From NCBI RefSeq assembly GCF_002266435.3, contig NZ_CP029426.2, positions 434,001 through 498,000 on the forward strand: 64,000 nt of DNA. Direction: 5' to 3'. Positions 1 to 8,888 of this stretch are shown here, one piece after another (the stretch's first letter is position 1; each line of letters starts with the position of its first letter). The position numbers were made by a program, and so were the translations under genes. The notes under the pieces were generated by a model. That model was not told the origin of the DNA and did no database searches. It saw only the letters and a program-made list of their open reading frames with translations. The stretch is from Bradyrhizobium amphicarpaeae (lineage in GTDB: Bacteria > Pseudomonadota > Alphaproteobacteria > Rhizobiales > Xanthobacteraceae).

Positions 1-1609
1 CCGCAACCAGCTGCCGAAACTGTCGAAGGCCGACGTGCTGGGCACGCTGATCGAGAAATTTCTCGATAGCTCGATCAATCTCGGCCCGAAGCCGGTGTTG
101 AACGGCGACGGCTCGGAGAAGCATCCCGGCCTCGACAACCACGCGATGGGCACGATTTTCGAGGAGCTGGTTCGCCGCTTCAACGAATCCAACAACGAAG
201 AGGCTGGCGAGCATTGGACGCCCCGCGACGCCGTCAAGCTGATGGCGAAGCTGATCTTCGTGCCGATCGCCGATCAGATCCAGTCAGGCACTTATCTCCT
301 GTATGACGGTGCCTGCGGCACCGGCGGCATGCTCACCGTCGGCGAGGAGACGCTGAAGGAGTTGGCCGCGCAGCACGGCAAGCAGGTCTCCACCCATCTG
401 TTCGGGCAGGAGATCAACGGCGAGACCTACGCCATCGCCAAGGCCGATCTGCTGCTCAAGGGCGAAGGCGAAGAGGCCGACAACATGGTCGGTGGGCCGG
501 AGTGGTCCACGCTTGCGAATGATGCTTTTCCGTCCCGGGAATTCGACTTCATGTTGTCGAATCCGCCCTACGGCAAGAGCTGGAAGAGCGATCAGGAGCG
601 CATGGGCGGCAAAGCCGGCCTGCGCGATCCGCGCTTCGTGATCGAACATGCCGGCGATCCGGAATACAGTCTCGTCACCCGTTCAAGCGACGGGCAGATG
701 ATGTTCCTGGCGAACATGCTGTCTAAGATGAAGCACGATACGCCATCGGGATCGCGCATCGCCGAGGTTCACAATGGCTCGTCGCTGTTCACCGGCGATG
801 CAGGCTCTGGCGAAAGCAATGTGCGGCGCTGGGTCATCGAGAATGACTGGCTGGAAGCCATCGTCGCGCTGCCGCTCAACATGTTCTACAACACAGGCAT
901 CGCCACCTATGTCTGGGTGCTGTCGAACCGCAAGCCCGGTCCCCGGCGTGGCAAGTTGCAATTGATCGACGCAACCCAATGGTTCAAGCCGTTGCGCAAG
1001 AATCTCGGCAAGAAGAATTGCGAGCTGACCGATGCCGATATCGAGCGCATTCTCGACGCCTTCATGTCATTCGGCGAGAGCGAGCAATCCCGCATCTTCG
1101 ATAATGCCGAGTTCGGCTATTCCAAGGTGACGGTCGAGCGGCCTCTGCGGGCCGCGGGCATTGACGCGACGCGGGCCTATACTCCGAAGGAGATCAAGGC
1201 GCTGAAGGAAGAGGGGCGCATTGCCGAGGACGGCGCGCCGGTGATCCGTAAGATTCACAAGGCGGACAAGGTCGAAGCCGACCCGCTGCATGGATTGTTC
1301 CCTCTCGTCATCGATGGCAAGAGCTGCGTGGTTGAATACGAGCCGGACAGTGATCTGCGCGATACCGAGACTGTGCCGCTCAAGGAGCCCGGCGGGATCG
1401 AGGCGTTCATTCGCCGCGAGGTGCTGCCGCATGCACCCGACGCCTGGGTCGACGAGACCAAAACGACGATCGGATATGAGATCAGCTTCACACGCTATTT
1501 CTACAAGCCGCAGCCGCTGCGCCCGCTGGAGGCGATCCGCGCCGATATCTGGGCGCTGGAGCGCGAGACCGAGGGGTTGATGAGCGAACTCATCGGAGCT
1601 GCCAGATGA
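1..1609 (+). CDS. hsdM: Type I restriction-modification DNA methyltransferase subunit, 5' end outside window
   Basis: HsdM transfers a methyl group from S-adenosylmethionine to adenine N6 in the bipartite site chosen by HsdS. The frame is open from base 2 with HsdM-like sequence before the first possible GTG (35), so the true start lies outside the window. The SAM-binding motif DGACGTGGML is near residue 90 of the visible protein and the catalytic NPPY motif of N6-adenine methylases is in LSNPPYGKSW. The stop overlaps the hsdS start (ATGA), so the two are translationally coupled. The family and role are firm; the recognition sequence cannot be read from this subunit. Confidence 0.95.
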   Translation, partial: RNQLPKLSKADVLGTLIEKFLDSSINLGPKPVLNGDGSEKHPGLDNHAMGTIFEELVRRFNESNNEEAGEHWTPRDAVKLMAKLIFVPIADQIQSGTYLLYDGACGTGGMLTVGEETLKELAAQHGKQVSTHLFGQEINGETYAIAKADLLLKGEGEEADNMVGGPEWSTLANDAFPSREFDFMLSNPPYGKSWKSDQERMGGKAGLRDPRFVIEHAGDPEYSLVTRSSDGQMMFLANMLSKMKHDTPSGSRIAEVHNGSSLFTGDAGSGESNVRRWVIENDWLEAIVALPLNMFYNTGIATYVWVLSNRKPGPRRGKLQLIDATQWFKPLRKNLGKKNCELTDADIERILDAFMSFGESEQSRIFDNAEFGYSKVTVERPLRAAGIDATRAYTPKEIKALKEEGRIAEDGAPVIRKIHKADKVEADPLHGLFPLVIDGKSCVVEYEPDSDLRDTETVPLKEPGGIEAFIRREVLPHAPDAWVDETKTTIGYEISFTRYFYKPQPLRPLEAIRADIWALERETEGLMSELIGAAR

Positions 1610-3021
1610 TCGACGGACTTCGTCCCTATCCGGAGATGAAGCCGAGCGGCTTGGCCTGGCTTGGCGACGTGCCGGCGCATTGGGACGTGCTGCGCAGCAA
1701 ATATGCTTTTCGGGAAGTCGATTGTCGCTCGATGACGGGCGAGGAGACTCACTTGTCGATGAGCCAAAGACTGGGACTTGTGCCTGCGAGCCTCGTCGAA
1801 AAGTCTCTCGTTTCCGAGAGCTACATCGGTGCGAAGCTTGTCGAAAAGGACGATCTCGTTCTCAACCGCCTCAAGGCGCACCTCGGAGTTTTCGCGTACG
1901 CGAAGCTGCCCGGCTTGATAAGCCCGGACTATACGGTGCTGCGGCCCAAGCCGCGCGCCAGCGTGAGATTCTTTGAATATGTTTTGAAGTCCTCGGCATG
2001 CCGCGTCGAACTTCGAATCAGGGCCAAGGGTATCGTTGAGGGGTTCTGGCGCCTTTACACGGATGACTTCTACGACATTCGTTTGCCGATGCCGCCGCTC
2101 GACGAGCAGCGGCTGATCGTGCGGTTTCTGGATTGGCATGGCGCGCAGACGGCGAAGCTGATCCGCGCCAAGAAGAAGATCTCCGCGCTTTTGAACGAGC
2201 AGAAGCAGGCGATCATCCATCGCGCAGTCACCCGCGGCCTCGATCCGAACGTAAACCTGAAGCAGTCGGGTGTTCCTTATCTTGGCGGTGTGCCTGCGGG
2301 GTGGAGGTTGACCCGGTTGAAGCACGTTTGCAGAATCAATCCATCCAAGATGGCGATCAAAAGCCGCGCTCCTGAAGACCTCGCGACTTTTCTTCCCATG
2401 GAGCGTGTCAGTAGTGACGGGAAGATAGATAGCAGTCTTCAATCACCGATCTCTGAGCTTGCAAATGGCTTCACGTATTTCGAGCGAAATGATGTCATTC
2501 TAGCGAAAATTACGCCGTGCTTTGAAAACGGAAAAGGTGCGGTTCTGGATCGACTACCTACCGAAGTTGGCTTTGGGTCGACCGAATTTATCGTCTTGCG
2601 TGCAACATCCGCGATTTATCCGAGGTTTCTCTATCTTTTGACGTTTGAAGCGCAGTTTCGCCGTTTGGGCGTTGAGTCGATGACTGGCTCTGCTGGTCAA
2701 CAGCGCATTTCACCGGACTTTGTTGCAAACTATTTCGTTGCGCTTCCAGAGCGGGACGAACAAGTTCGAATAGTTGATAGCCTGCAGTCAGCGATACGCG
2801 AGTTCGATGCCGCAATTGATGCCGCCCATACGGAGGTCGCGCTTATCCAAGAATTCCGCACGCGTCTGATCTCCGACGTCGTCACGGGTAAGCTCGATGT
2901 CCGGACCTTCGCGGCAAGCCTGCCCGAGACGACCGAAGCTGAGCCCATCAGCGATGTTGCTGAAGGCGATGATCTCGAAGAAGCCGCCGAGGACACCGAA
3001 AGCGAGGAGGCAGCCGCTTGA
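1606..3021 (+). CDS. hsdS: Type I restriction-modification specificity subunit
   Basis: HsdS selects the DNA target for the methylase and restriction complexes. The 471 residues show two target-recognition domains (about 10-180 and 225-420), each followed by a helical spacer. The first spacer starts with PPLDEQRLIVRFL, the second with LPERDEQVRIVDSL. The tail (last about 30 residues) is strongly acidic. The ATG overlaps the hsdM stop. The second recognition domain (about 2330-2800) is visibly more AT-rich than hsdM or hsdR, as is usual for exchanged recognition domains. Both domains look full length, so the subunit is probably functional. Confidence 0.93.
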   Translation: MIDGLRPYPEMKPSGLAWLGDVPAHWDVLRSKYAFREVDCRSMTGEETHLSMSQRLGLVPASLVEKSLVSESYIGAKLVEKDDLVLNRLKAHLGVFAYAKLPGLISPDYTVLRPKPRASVRFFEYVLKSSACRVELRIRAKGIVEGFWRLYTDDFYDIRLPMPPLDEQRLIVRFLDWHGAQTAKLIRAKKKISALLNEQKQAIIHRAVTRGLDPNVNLKQSGVPYLGGVPAGWRLTRLKHVCRINPSKMAIKSRAPEDLATFLPMERVSSDGKIDSSLQSPISELANGFTYFERNDVILAKITPCFENGKGAVLDRLPTEVGFGSTEFIVLRATSAIYPRFLYLLTFEAQFRRLGVESMTGSAGQQRISPDFVANYFVALPERDEQVRIVDSLQSAIREFDAAIDAAHTEVALIQEFRTRLISDVVTGKLDVRTFAASLPETTEAEPISDVAEGDDLEEAAEDTESEEAAA

Positions 3022-3668
3022 CAATGCCCGTTCCGGCGCAGCCCAAAATCTATCACATAGTGCACATCGACAATTTGGCGTCGATTGTCGCGGATGGTTG
3101 TCTATGGTCGGACAAAGTAATGGTTGGGCGCGGCGGGCCACCTGCCAATATTGGAATGCCAACGATCAAAGCGGCGCGATTGATTATGTCTGTGCCGTGC
3201 CACGATGGGACATTCGTCGGAGAATATGTGCCGTTCAATTTCTGTCCGAGATCTGTCATGCTGAGCATAATCTGGTATGCAAACCATCCAAATCTGACCT
3301 ATCGCGGTGGGCAGGAACCGATAATTCATCTGGAGGCGGATCTGCTTTCGACCGTCGCTTGGGCGGAAAAGAACAATCGGCGCTGGGCTTTCAGTCTGGC
3401 GAATGCGCGGGCCGCTTATACGCAGTTCCGAACTGGGGCGGATCGGTTCGGCGATATAAACTGGAATGCTGTCGCCACGTCCAATTTCAAGGCTCCAGAC
3501 GTGAAGGAGGCCAAGCAGGCCGAGTTTCTTGTCGAAGAGTCGTTTCCTTGGCACCTTGTTGATAGGATCGGAGTTCACTCGCAGGAAATGGCAACACGGG
3601 CATCCGCAGCCACTCAAAGCGCGGCACACAAGCCGCCGATCGAAGTGAAACGAGGGTGGTACTATTGA
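3018..3668 (+). CDS. darT: DarT-type DNA ADP-ribosyltransferase toxin (DUF4433)
   Basis: DarT enzymes use NAD+ to ADP-ribosylate single-stranded DNA bases and block replication. The N-terminal YHIVHIDNLASIVADG segment and the C-terminal KEAKQAEFLVEE segment, with the glutamate expected for catalysis, are characteristic of DUF4433/DarT, and the length (216 aa) is typical. A TTG start at 3018 overlaps the hsdS stop and sits 7 nt after GAGGAGG (3004-3010). An in-frame ATG at 3024 is the alternative, at poorer spacing. A TTG start would keep toxin output low. The gene is more AT-rich than its neighbours. It is followed directly by its antitoxin darG. Confidence 0.88.
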   Translation: MTMPVPAQPKIYHIVHIDNLASIVADGCLWSDKVMVGRGGPPANIGMPTIKAARLIMSVPCHDGTFVGEYVPFNFCPRSVMLSIIWYANHPNLTYRGGQEPIIHLEADLLSTVAWAEKNNRRWAFSLANARAAYTQFRTGADRFGDINWNAVATSNFKAPDVKEAKQAEFLVEESFPWHLVDRIGVHSQEMATRASAATQSAAHKPPIEVKRGWYY

Positions 3669-3679
3669 ATGAGGAGGAG

Positions 3680-4714
3680 ATGATCGAATTCACCAGCGGT
3701 GATCTTTTGGCTGCCGACGTCGAGGCGCTCGTCAACACCGTCAATTGCGTTGGGATCATGGGCCGGGGCCTCGCGCTCCAGTTTAAGAACGTCTTCCCGG
3801 CGAACTTCAAAGCTTACGAGGCCGCCTGTGCCCGCGAGGAAGTACAGCCGGGCAAGATGTTCGTGTACGAAACTCGGACGCTGACAAACCCGAAGTTCAT
3901 CATCAACTTCCCGACCAAGCGCCATTGGCGCGGCAAGAGCCGGATGGAGGACATCGAGTCCGGGCTCAAGGCGCTGGTCGAAGAGATTCGCGAGCGCGGC
4001 ATCCGTTCCATCGCAATCCCACCGCTGGGCAGCGGCCTCGGCGGCCTGAATTGGGCCGACGTGCGTCCCCGGATCGTCGCGGCATTGGACAAACTCGATG
4101 ATCTCGACGTGATCGTCTATGAGCCCAACAGCGCGCCGGTGGCCACCCGGTCGCGCGAGGTGCCTAAGATGACGGCCGGCCGCGCCGCTCTCGTCGGTCT
4201 GATGCACCGCTATCTCGGCGGTCTGATGGACCCGTTCGTCACGCTGATCGAAGTGCAGAAGCTCATGTACTTCATGCAGGAGGCGGGGGAGCCCCTTCGG
4301 CTTACCTACATCAAGCATAATTACGGCCCCTATGCCGACAATCTGCGTCATGTGCTGACGAAGATCGAGGGACACCTCGTCTCCGGCTATCACGATGGCG
4401 GAGACGCGCCCGACAAGCAGCTTGAGCTGGTTCTCGGTGCCGTGAAGGAGGCCGAAGCGTTCTTGAGCGATGATGGCGGCACCAAGTCTCGCTTCGATCG
4501 TGTGGGTGAGCTGGTCGAAGGTTTCGAAACGCCGTTCGGACTTGAACTGCTTGCTACTGTTCATTGGGTCGTGAAGCACGAGAACGCGGCCAGCGCCGAG
4601 GATGCGGCGGCGAAAGTCTATGCCTGGAACGACCGCAAGAAGCGCTTCTCGCCGCGCCAGATAGGCATTGCCTATGACACCCTTCGCGCGAAGGGATGGC
4701 TGACGGCGGCATGA
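3680..4714 (+). CDS. darG: DarG-type antitoxin: macrodomain DNA ADP-ribosyl glycohydrolase with C-terminal toxin-binding domain
   Basis: DarG neutralises DarT by removing ADP-ribose from DNA and by binding the toxin. Residues about 1-150 form a macrodomain: GDLLAADVEALVNTVN, GIMGRGLALQFK and PPLGSGLGGLNW are the ADP-ribose-binding loops. Residues about 165-344 match the DarG C-terminal domain (LIEVQKLMYFMQEAG, YGPYADNL). ATG 3680 is chosen because family members start with MI-x-F/Y-x2-G and a purine-rich GAGGAGGAG precedes it directly. Upstream in-frame GTG 3656 and TTG 3665 would overlap the darT end. The stop overlaps the hsdR start (ATGA). The toxin assignment and the macrodomain support each other. 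Confidence 0.9.
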   Translation: MIEFTSGDLLAADVEALVNTVNCVGIMGRGLALQFKNVFPANFKAYEAACAREEVQPGKMFVYETRTLTNPKFIINFPTKRHWRGKSRMEDIESGLKALVEEIRERGIRSIAIPPLGSGLGGLNWADVRPRIVAALDKLDDLDVIVYEPNSAPVATRSREVPKMTAGRAALVGLMHRYLGGLMDPFVTLIEVQKLMYFMQEAGEPLRLTYIKHNYGPYADNLRHVLTKIEGHLVSGYHDGGDAPDKQLELVLGAVKEAEAFLSDDGGTKSRFDRVGELVEGFETPFGLELLATVHWVVKHENAASAEDAAAKVYAWNDRKKRFSPRQIGIAYDTLRAKGWLTAA

Positions 4715-7707
4715 CCACGGACATCTCGGAGAAGGGCCTTGAGGCCCTCATCGTCGCCGACATGACCGGCCGAAAGGCATCGGCCAGCGGCGGATTCTCC
4801 GAGGACCCCGATCCATTCGCCGGCCTGCACAATTGGCTGCTCGGCGACCCCAAGGCCTATGATCGGGTATGGACGGTCGATCTTGTGCAATTGCGCGCCT
4901 TCATCGCCGCGACACAGCCGCTCTTGGTCCCGGCGTTCGATCTCGACCATGACAGCCCTGTCAGGCAGAAATTCCTTGCGCGGCTTCAAGGCGAGATCGG
5001 CAAGCGCGGCGTCATCGACGTGCTGCGCAAGGGCCTGAAGCACGGCGCGCATAATGTCGATCTGTTTTATGGTACGCCGTCGCTGGGCAATCCCAAGGCG
5101 GCTGAACGCTTTGCGCTGAACCGGTTCTCGGTAACCCGCCAGCTCCGTTACAGCCGCGACGACACCGCCCATGCGCTCGATCTCGCGCTGTTCATCAACG
5201 GCCTCCCGATCGCAACGTTCGAACTCAAGAATAGTCTGACGAAGCAGACGGTTGAAGACGCCGTCGAGCAATACAAGCGCGACCGTGATCCGCGTGAAAA
5301 GCTCTTCGAGTTCGGCCGCTGCATCGTGCATCTTGCGGTGGACGATGCGCAGGTCATGTTCTGCACCCAGCTCAAGGGCAAGGCATCATGGTTCCTGCCG
5401 TTCAACAGGGGCTGGAATGATGGCGCCGGAAATCCGCCGAATCCGGCCGGGATCAAGACCGACTATCTCTGGAAGGATATTCTGACGCCCCTCGGCTTGA
5501 CGGACATTGTTGAGAACTACGCTCAGATCGTCGAGCGTAAGGACCCCAAGACCAATCGGACTAAGCGGGATCAGCTTTTCCCGCGGTTCCATCAGTTGGA
5601 CGTGGTTCGTAAGCTGCTGGCCGACGCCAGGGCGAAGGGTGCAGGCCGGCGCGTGCTGATCCAGCACTCGGCCGGGTCTGGCAAATCGAACTCGATCGCC
5701 TGGCTGGCCCATCAGTTGGTGCGGCTCGCGAACGCCGCCGGCCAGGTATTCGATTCCGTAATCGTCGTCACCGACCGCCGCATCCTCGATCAGCAGATAC
5801 GCGACACCATCAAGCAGTTCGCGCAGGTCGGCGCCACCGTCGGCCATGCCGAGCATTCCGGCGATCTCCGTCGTTTCATTGCCGACGGCAAGAAGATCAT
5901 CATCACCACGGTTCAGAAATTCCCGTTCATCCTCGATGACATCGGCTCCCAGCACAAGGATCGTCGCTTCGCGATCATAATCGACGAGGCGCATTCAAGC
6001 CAGGGCGGCAGGGCCGCGGCTGCCTTGAACGCGGCTCTAACCGGTGCGGAGGACAGCGACGAGGACGACACCGTCGAGGATAAGATCATCGCGATCATGG
6101 AGAGCCGCAAGATGCTCCCCAATGCAAGCTATTTCGCGTTCACCGCAACGCCCAAGAACAAGACGCTGGAGATCTTCGGCGAACCCTGGCCAGAGGGTGA
6201 CAAGGTCAAGCATCGTCCGTTCCACAGCTACACCATGAAGCAGGCGATCCAGGAAGGTTTCATCCTCGACGTGCTTCGCTATTACACGCCCGTCAACAGC
6301 TATTATCGCCTGGTCAAGACGGTCGAAGCCGATCCGGAATTCGACACCAAGCGCGCGACCAAGAAGCTCCGCCGCTATGTCGAGAGCAACAGCCACGCTA
6401 TCCGTCTCAAGGCCGAGATCATGGTCGACCACTTCCACGAGCAGGTGCTCGCATTGAATAAGATCGGCGGTCAGGCGCGGGCGATGGTGGTTACCTCAGG
6501 CATTGAGCGCGCGATAGAGTACTATCAGGCGGTGAGCGCCTATTTGATCGAACGTAAGAGCCCCTACCGTGCGATCGTTGCTTTCTCTGGTGAGCATGAA
6601 TTCAAGGGTGCGAAAGTCACCGAAGCCAGCCTCAACGGCTTCCCTTCAAAGGACATCGCCGACCGGATTGAAGTCGATCCCTATCGTTTCCTGATCTGCG
6701 CCGACAAGTTCCAGACCGGCTATGACCAGCCGTTGCTGCACACGATGTACGTAGACAAGGCGTTGTCGAGCATCAAGGCGGTGCAGACGCTGTCCCGCCT
6801 CAACCGCGCGCATCCGCAGAAGCATGATACGTTTGTGCTCGACTTCATGAATGATGCCGAGACGATCCGGGCTGCGTTCGATACGTTCTATCGGACTACA
6901 ATCCTCAGTGACGAGACCGACCCGAACCGGCTTCACGATCTCAAAGCCGGCCTCGATGAGCATCAAGTCTATGAGCCCGCCCAGATCGAGCAGCTCGTCG
7001 GGCTGTATCTTGACGGTGCGGATCGCGACCGGCTCGATCCCATCCTGGATGTTTGCGTTGAGACCTATGTGAGTGAGCTCGACGAGGACGGTCAGGTCGA
7101 TTTCAAAGGCAAGGCCAAGGCGTTTACTCGAACCTACGCCTTCATTTCCTCGCTTTTGCCCTACACCAACGCTGATTGGGAGAAGCTCTCGATCTTCCTG
7201 AACTTCTTGGTCCCGAAGCTGCCGGCTCCGCGGGAAGAGGATCTGTCCAAAGGCATTCTCGAAGCCATAGACATGGACAGCTATCGGGTCGAGAAGCAGG
7301 CCACGCAACGAGTGCAATTGATCGACCAGGACGCCGAAATTGATCCCGTGCCGACCGATGGCGGAGGGCACCGGGCCGAGCCCGAGCTTGATCGCCTGTC
7401 CAACATCATCCGCAGCTTCAACGACTTGTTCGGTAACATCACCTGGGCCGACACCGACCGTATCCGCCACCTGATTGCGACCGTGATCCCCGACAAGGTG
7501 GCCGCAAACCCGGCCTATCAAAACGCTCAGAAAAATTCAGACAAGCAGAACGCTCGGATCGAGCACGATAAAGCATTGGCGAGCGTCATCATCGGATTGA
7601 TGAAGGACGACACCGAGTTGTTTAAGCAATTCAGTGACAATCCCGAATTCAAGCGCTGGCTCACCGACACCGTTTTCACAGCGACGTACGACCGTCCCAC
7701 GCCATAG
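4711..7707 (+). CDS. hsdR: Type I restriction enzyme endonuclease/translocase subunit
   Basis: HsdR is the ATP-driven translocase and nuclease of the type I complex. The 998 residues contain an N-terminal PD-(D/E)xK nuclease (ALDLALFINGL then ATFELKN, the ExK), Walker A HSAGSGKSNS near residue 320, the DEAH box IIDEAHSSQGG near 425, helicase motif III FAFTATPKNKT near 480, and a long helical C-terminus. ATG 4711 overlaps the darG stop (ATGA). An upstream in-frame ATG at 4696 is less likely. All motor and nuclease motifs look intact, so the locus is probably restriction-competent. Cotranscription with darTG is inferred from the overlaps. Confidence 0.95.
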   Translation: MTTDISEKGLEALIVADMTGRKASASGGFSEDPDPFAGLHNWLLGDPKAYDRVWTVDLVQLRAFIAATQPLLVPAFDLDHDSPVRQKFLARLQGEIGKRGVIDVLRKGLKHGAHNVDLFYGTPSLGNPKAAERFALNRFSVTRQLRYSRDDTAHALDLALFINGLPIATFELKNSLTKQTVEDAVEQYKRDRDPREKLFEFGRCIVHLAVDDAQVMFCTQLKGKASWFLPFNRGWNDGAGNPPNPAGIKTDYLWKDILTPLGLTDIVENYAQIVERKDPKTNRTKRDQLFPRFHQLDVVRKLLADARAKGAGRRVLIQHSAGSGKSNSIAWLAHQLVRLANAAGQVFDSVIVVTDRRILDQQIRDTIKQFAQVGATVGHAEHSGDLRRFIADGKKIIITTVQKFPFILDDIGSQHKDRRFAIIIDEAHSSQGGRAAAALNAALTGAEDSDEDDTVEDKIIAIMESRKMLPNASYFAFTATPKNKTLEIFGEPWPEGDKVKHRPFHSYTMKQAIQEGFILDVLRYYTPVNSYYRLVKTVEADPEFDTKRATKKLRRYVESNSHAIRLKAEIMVDHFHEQVLALNKIGGQARAMVVTSGIERAIEYYQAVSAYLIERKSPYRAIVAFSGEHEFKGAKVTEASLNGFPSKDIADRIEVDPYRFLICADKFQTGYDQPLLHTMYVDKALSSIKAVQTLSRLNRAHPQKHDTFVLDFMNDAETIRAAFDTFYRTTILSDETDPNRLHDLKAGLDEHQVYEPAQIEQLVGLYLDGADRDRLDPILDVCVETYVSELDEDGQVDFKGKAKAFTRTYAFISSLLPYTNADWEKLSIFLNFLVPKLPAPREEDLSKGILEAIDMDSYRVEKQATQRVQLIDQDAEIDPVPTDGGGHRAEPELDRLSNIIRSFNDLFGNITWADTDRIRHLIATVIPDKVAANPAYQNAQKNSDKQNARIEHDKALASVIIGLMKDDTELFKQFSDNPEFKRWLTDTVFTATYDRPTP

Positions 7708-7719
7708 TCGTCGTGGGAC
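7694..7719 (+). terminator. Stem-loop at the end of the restriction operon
   Basis: GTCCCACG (7694-7701) and CGTGGGAC (7712-7719) form an 8-bp perfect stem with a 10-nt loop that contains the hsdR stop. There is no U tract, so this is either a weak terminator or an mRNA 3' stabiliser. The following 7720-7936 contain no gene that I can support. Confidence 0.4.
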
Positions 7720-7936
7720 ACTCTGCTGAAGAGATGCAGCTTGAATGTGGACGCGTGCACATCAAGCTTATCAATGGTGATATTATGCCCCTGTTTTGCC
7801 CGACGAAGCAAATGATGCGCACCAATCCGAGATGCCCATTGCCCCGCTAAGCAGCCAATTTCACCCCTCCTAACCCCTTGATCTTCCACGCCCCGTCTAC
7901 TGTGCATGGGGTTGTTTTCGCACTTTTTGCTATCCT

Positions 7937-8872
7937 ATGGCACAAGCCCGCGAGCGTAACGTCACGGCAACCGCCTTTCTCCCGGCCGTGTCGCCACCAA
8001 GCGAGACCACCATGCACTCTTCCGCCACCGGCTGGGGCAATGGCCTCCTCGGCGTCGTCATCTTCAGCGGCTCGCTGCCGGCGACGCGGGTTGCGGTCGG
8101 CGGGTTCTCGGCGCTGTTCCTGACCTCGGCGCGCGCGGTCATCGCGGCGCTGATCGGGGTGGCCGTGCTCGGCCTGCTCAGGCAGGCGCGGCCGCAGGCC
8201 AGCGATCTCGTCTCGCTCGCCATCGTCGCGATCGGCGTGGTGGTCGGCTTTCCGCTGCTGACGGCGCTGGCGCTGCAGCACATCACGTCCGCGCATTCGA
8301 TCGTCTTCATCGGCCTGCTGCCCTTGTCGACCGCGATCTTCGCCGTGCTGCGCGGCGGCGAGCGGCCGCAGCCGCTGTTCTGGCTGTTCGCCGGTCTCGG
8401 CAGCGCCACGGTGGCCGGCTTCGCTCTGTCCGGCGGCGGCTCGGCCTCGCTCACCGGCGACCTGCTGATGGTCGCCGCGATCGTGCTGTGCGGCCTCGGC
8501 TATGCCGAAGGCGCCGCTCTGTCGCGCCGGCTCGGCGGCTGGCAGGTGATCTCCTGGGCGCTGCTGCTCGCGCTGCCGCTGATGGTGCCGCTCGCGCTTC
8601 TCACCTGGCCCGGGAGCTGGAGCGGCATCTCCGCGCCCGCCTGGATCGGGCTCGCTTACGTCTCGATCTTCAGCATGTTCGTGGGCTTCATCTTCTGGTA
8701 CCGCGGGCTCGCGATCGGCGGCATCGCCCGCGTAGGCCAGCTGCAGCAGCTCCAGCCGTTCTTCGGCCTCGCGCTTGCGGGCCTGCTGCTGCACGAGCCG
8801 GTCGCCTGGAGCATGATCGTCGCGACCGGCCTCGTGGTCGCCTGCGTGTTTTTCGCGCGGCGGTTTGCGTGA
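7937..8872 (+). CDS. EamA/DMT-family transporter
   Basis: Members of this family are inner-membrane exporters of small metabolites or amino acids; the substrate cannot be told. The protein has about ten hydrophobic segments in two EamA repeats, with SIFSMFVGFIFWYRGL and QLQQLQPFFGLALAG typical of the second repeat. ATG 7937 gives 311 aa. An in-frame ATG at 8012 (after a 25-residue hydrophilic leader) is a credible alternative, since such leaders are unusual. It is monocistronic and converges on the EAL gene, sharing a terminator. It lies just outside the restriction island. Regulators often stand divergent to such exporters; none is seen here. Confidence 0.85.
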   Translation: MAQARERNVTATAFLPAVSPPSETTMHSSATGWGNGLLGVVIFSGSLPATRVAVGGFSALFLTSARAVIAALIGVAVLGLLRQARPQASDLVSLAIVAIGVVVGFPLLTALALQHITSAHSIVFIGLLPLSTAIFAVLRGGERPQPLFWLFAGLGSATVAGFALSGGGSASLTGDLLMVAAIVLCGLGYAEGAALSRRLGGWQVISWALLLALPLMVPLALLTWPGSWSGISAPAWIGLAYVSIFSMFVGFIFWYRGLAIGGIARVGQLQQLQPFFGLALAGLLLHEPVAWSMIVATGLVVACVFFARRFA

Positions 8873-8888
8873 GGCTTGTGCCTCACGC
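8867..8888. terminator. Bidirectional terminator hairpin between convergent genes
   Basis: GCGTGAGGC (8867-8875), loop TTGT, GCCTCACGC (8880-8888): a perfect 9-bp GC-rich stem that overlaps the stop codons of the convergent EamA and EAL genes. It lacks a clear T run but is well placed to end both transcripts. Confidence 0.65.

Noticed and set aside
1..7707. Possible prophage or integrative element carrying the restriction locus
   Set aside because: No integrase, transposase, tRNA or flanking direct repeat is visible, and the left end is outside the window.
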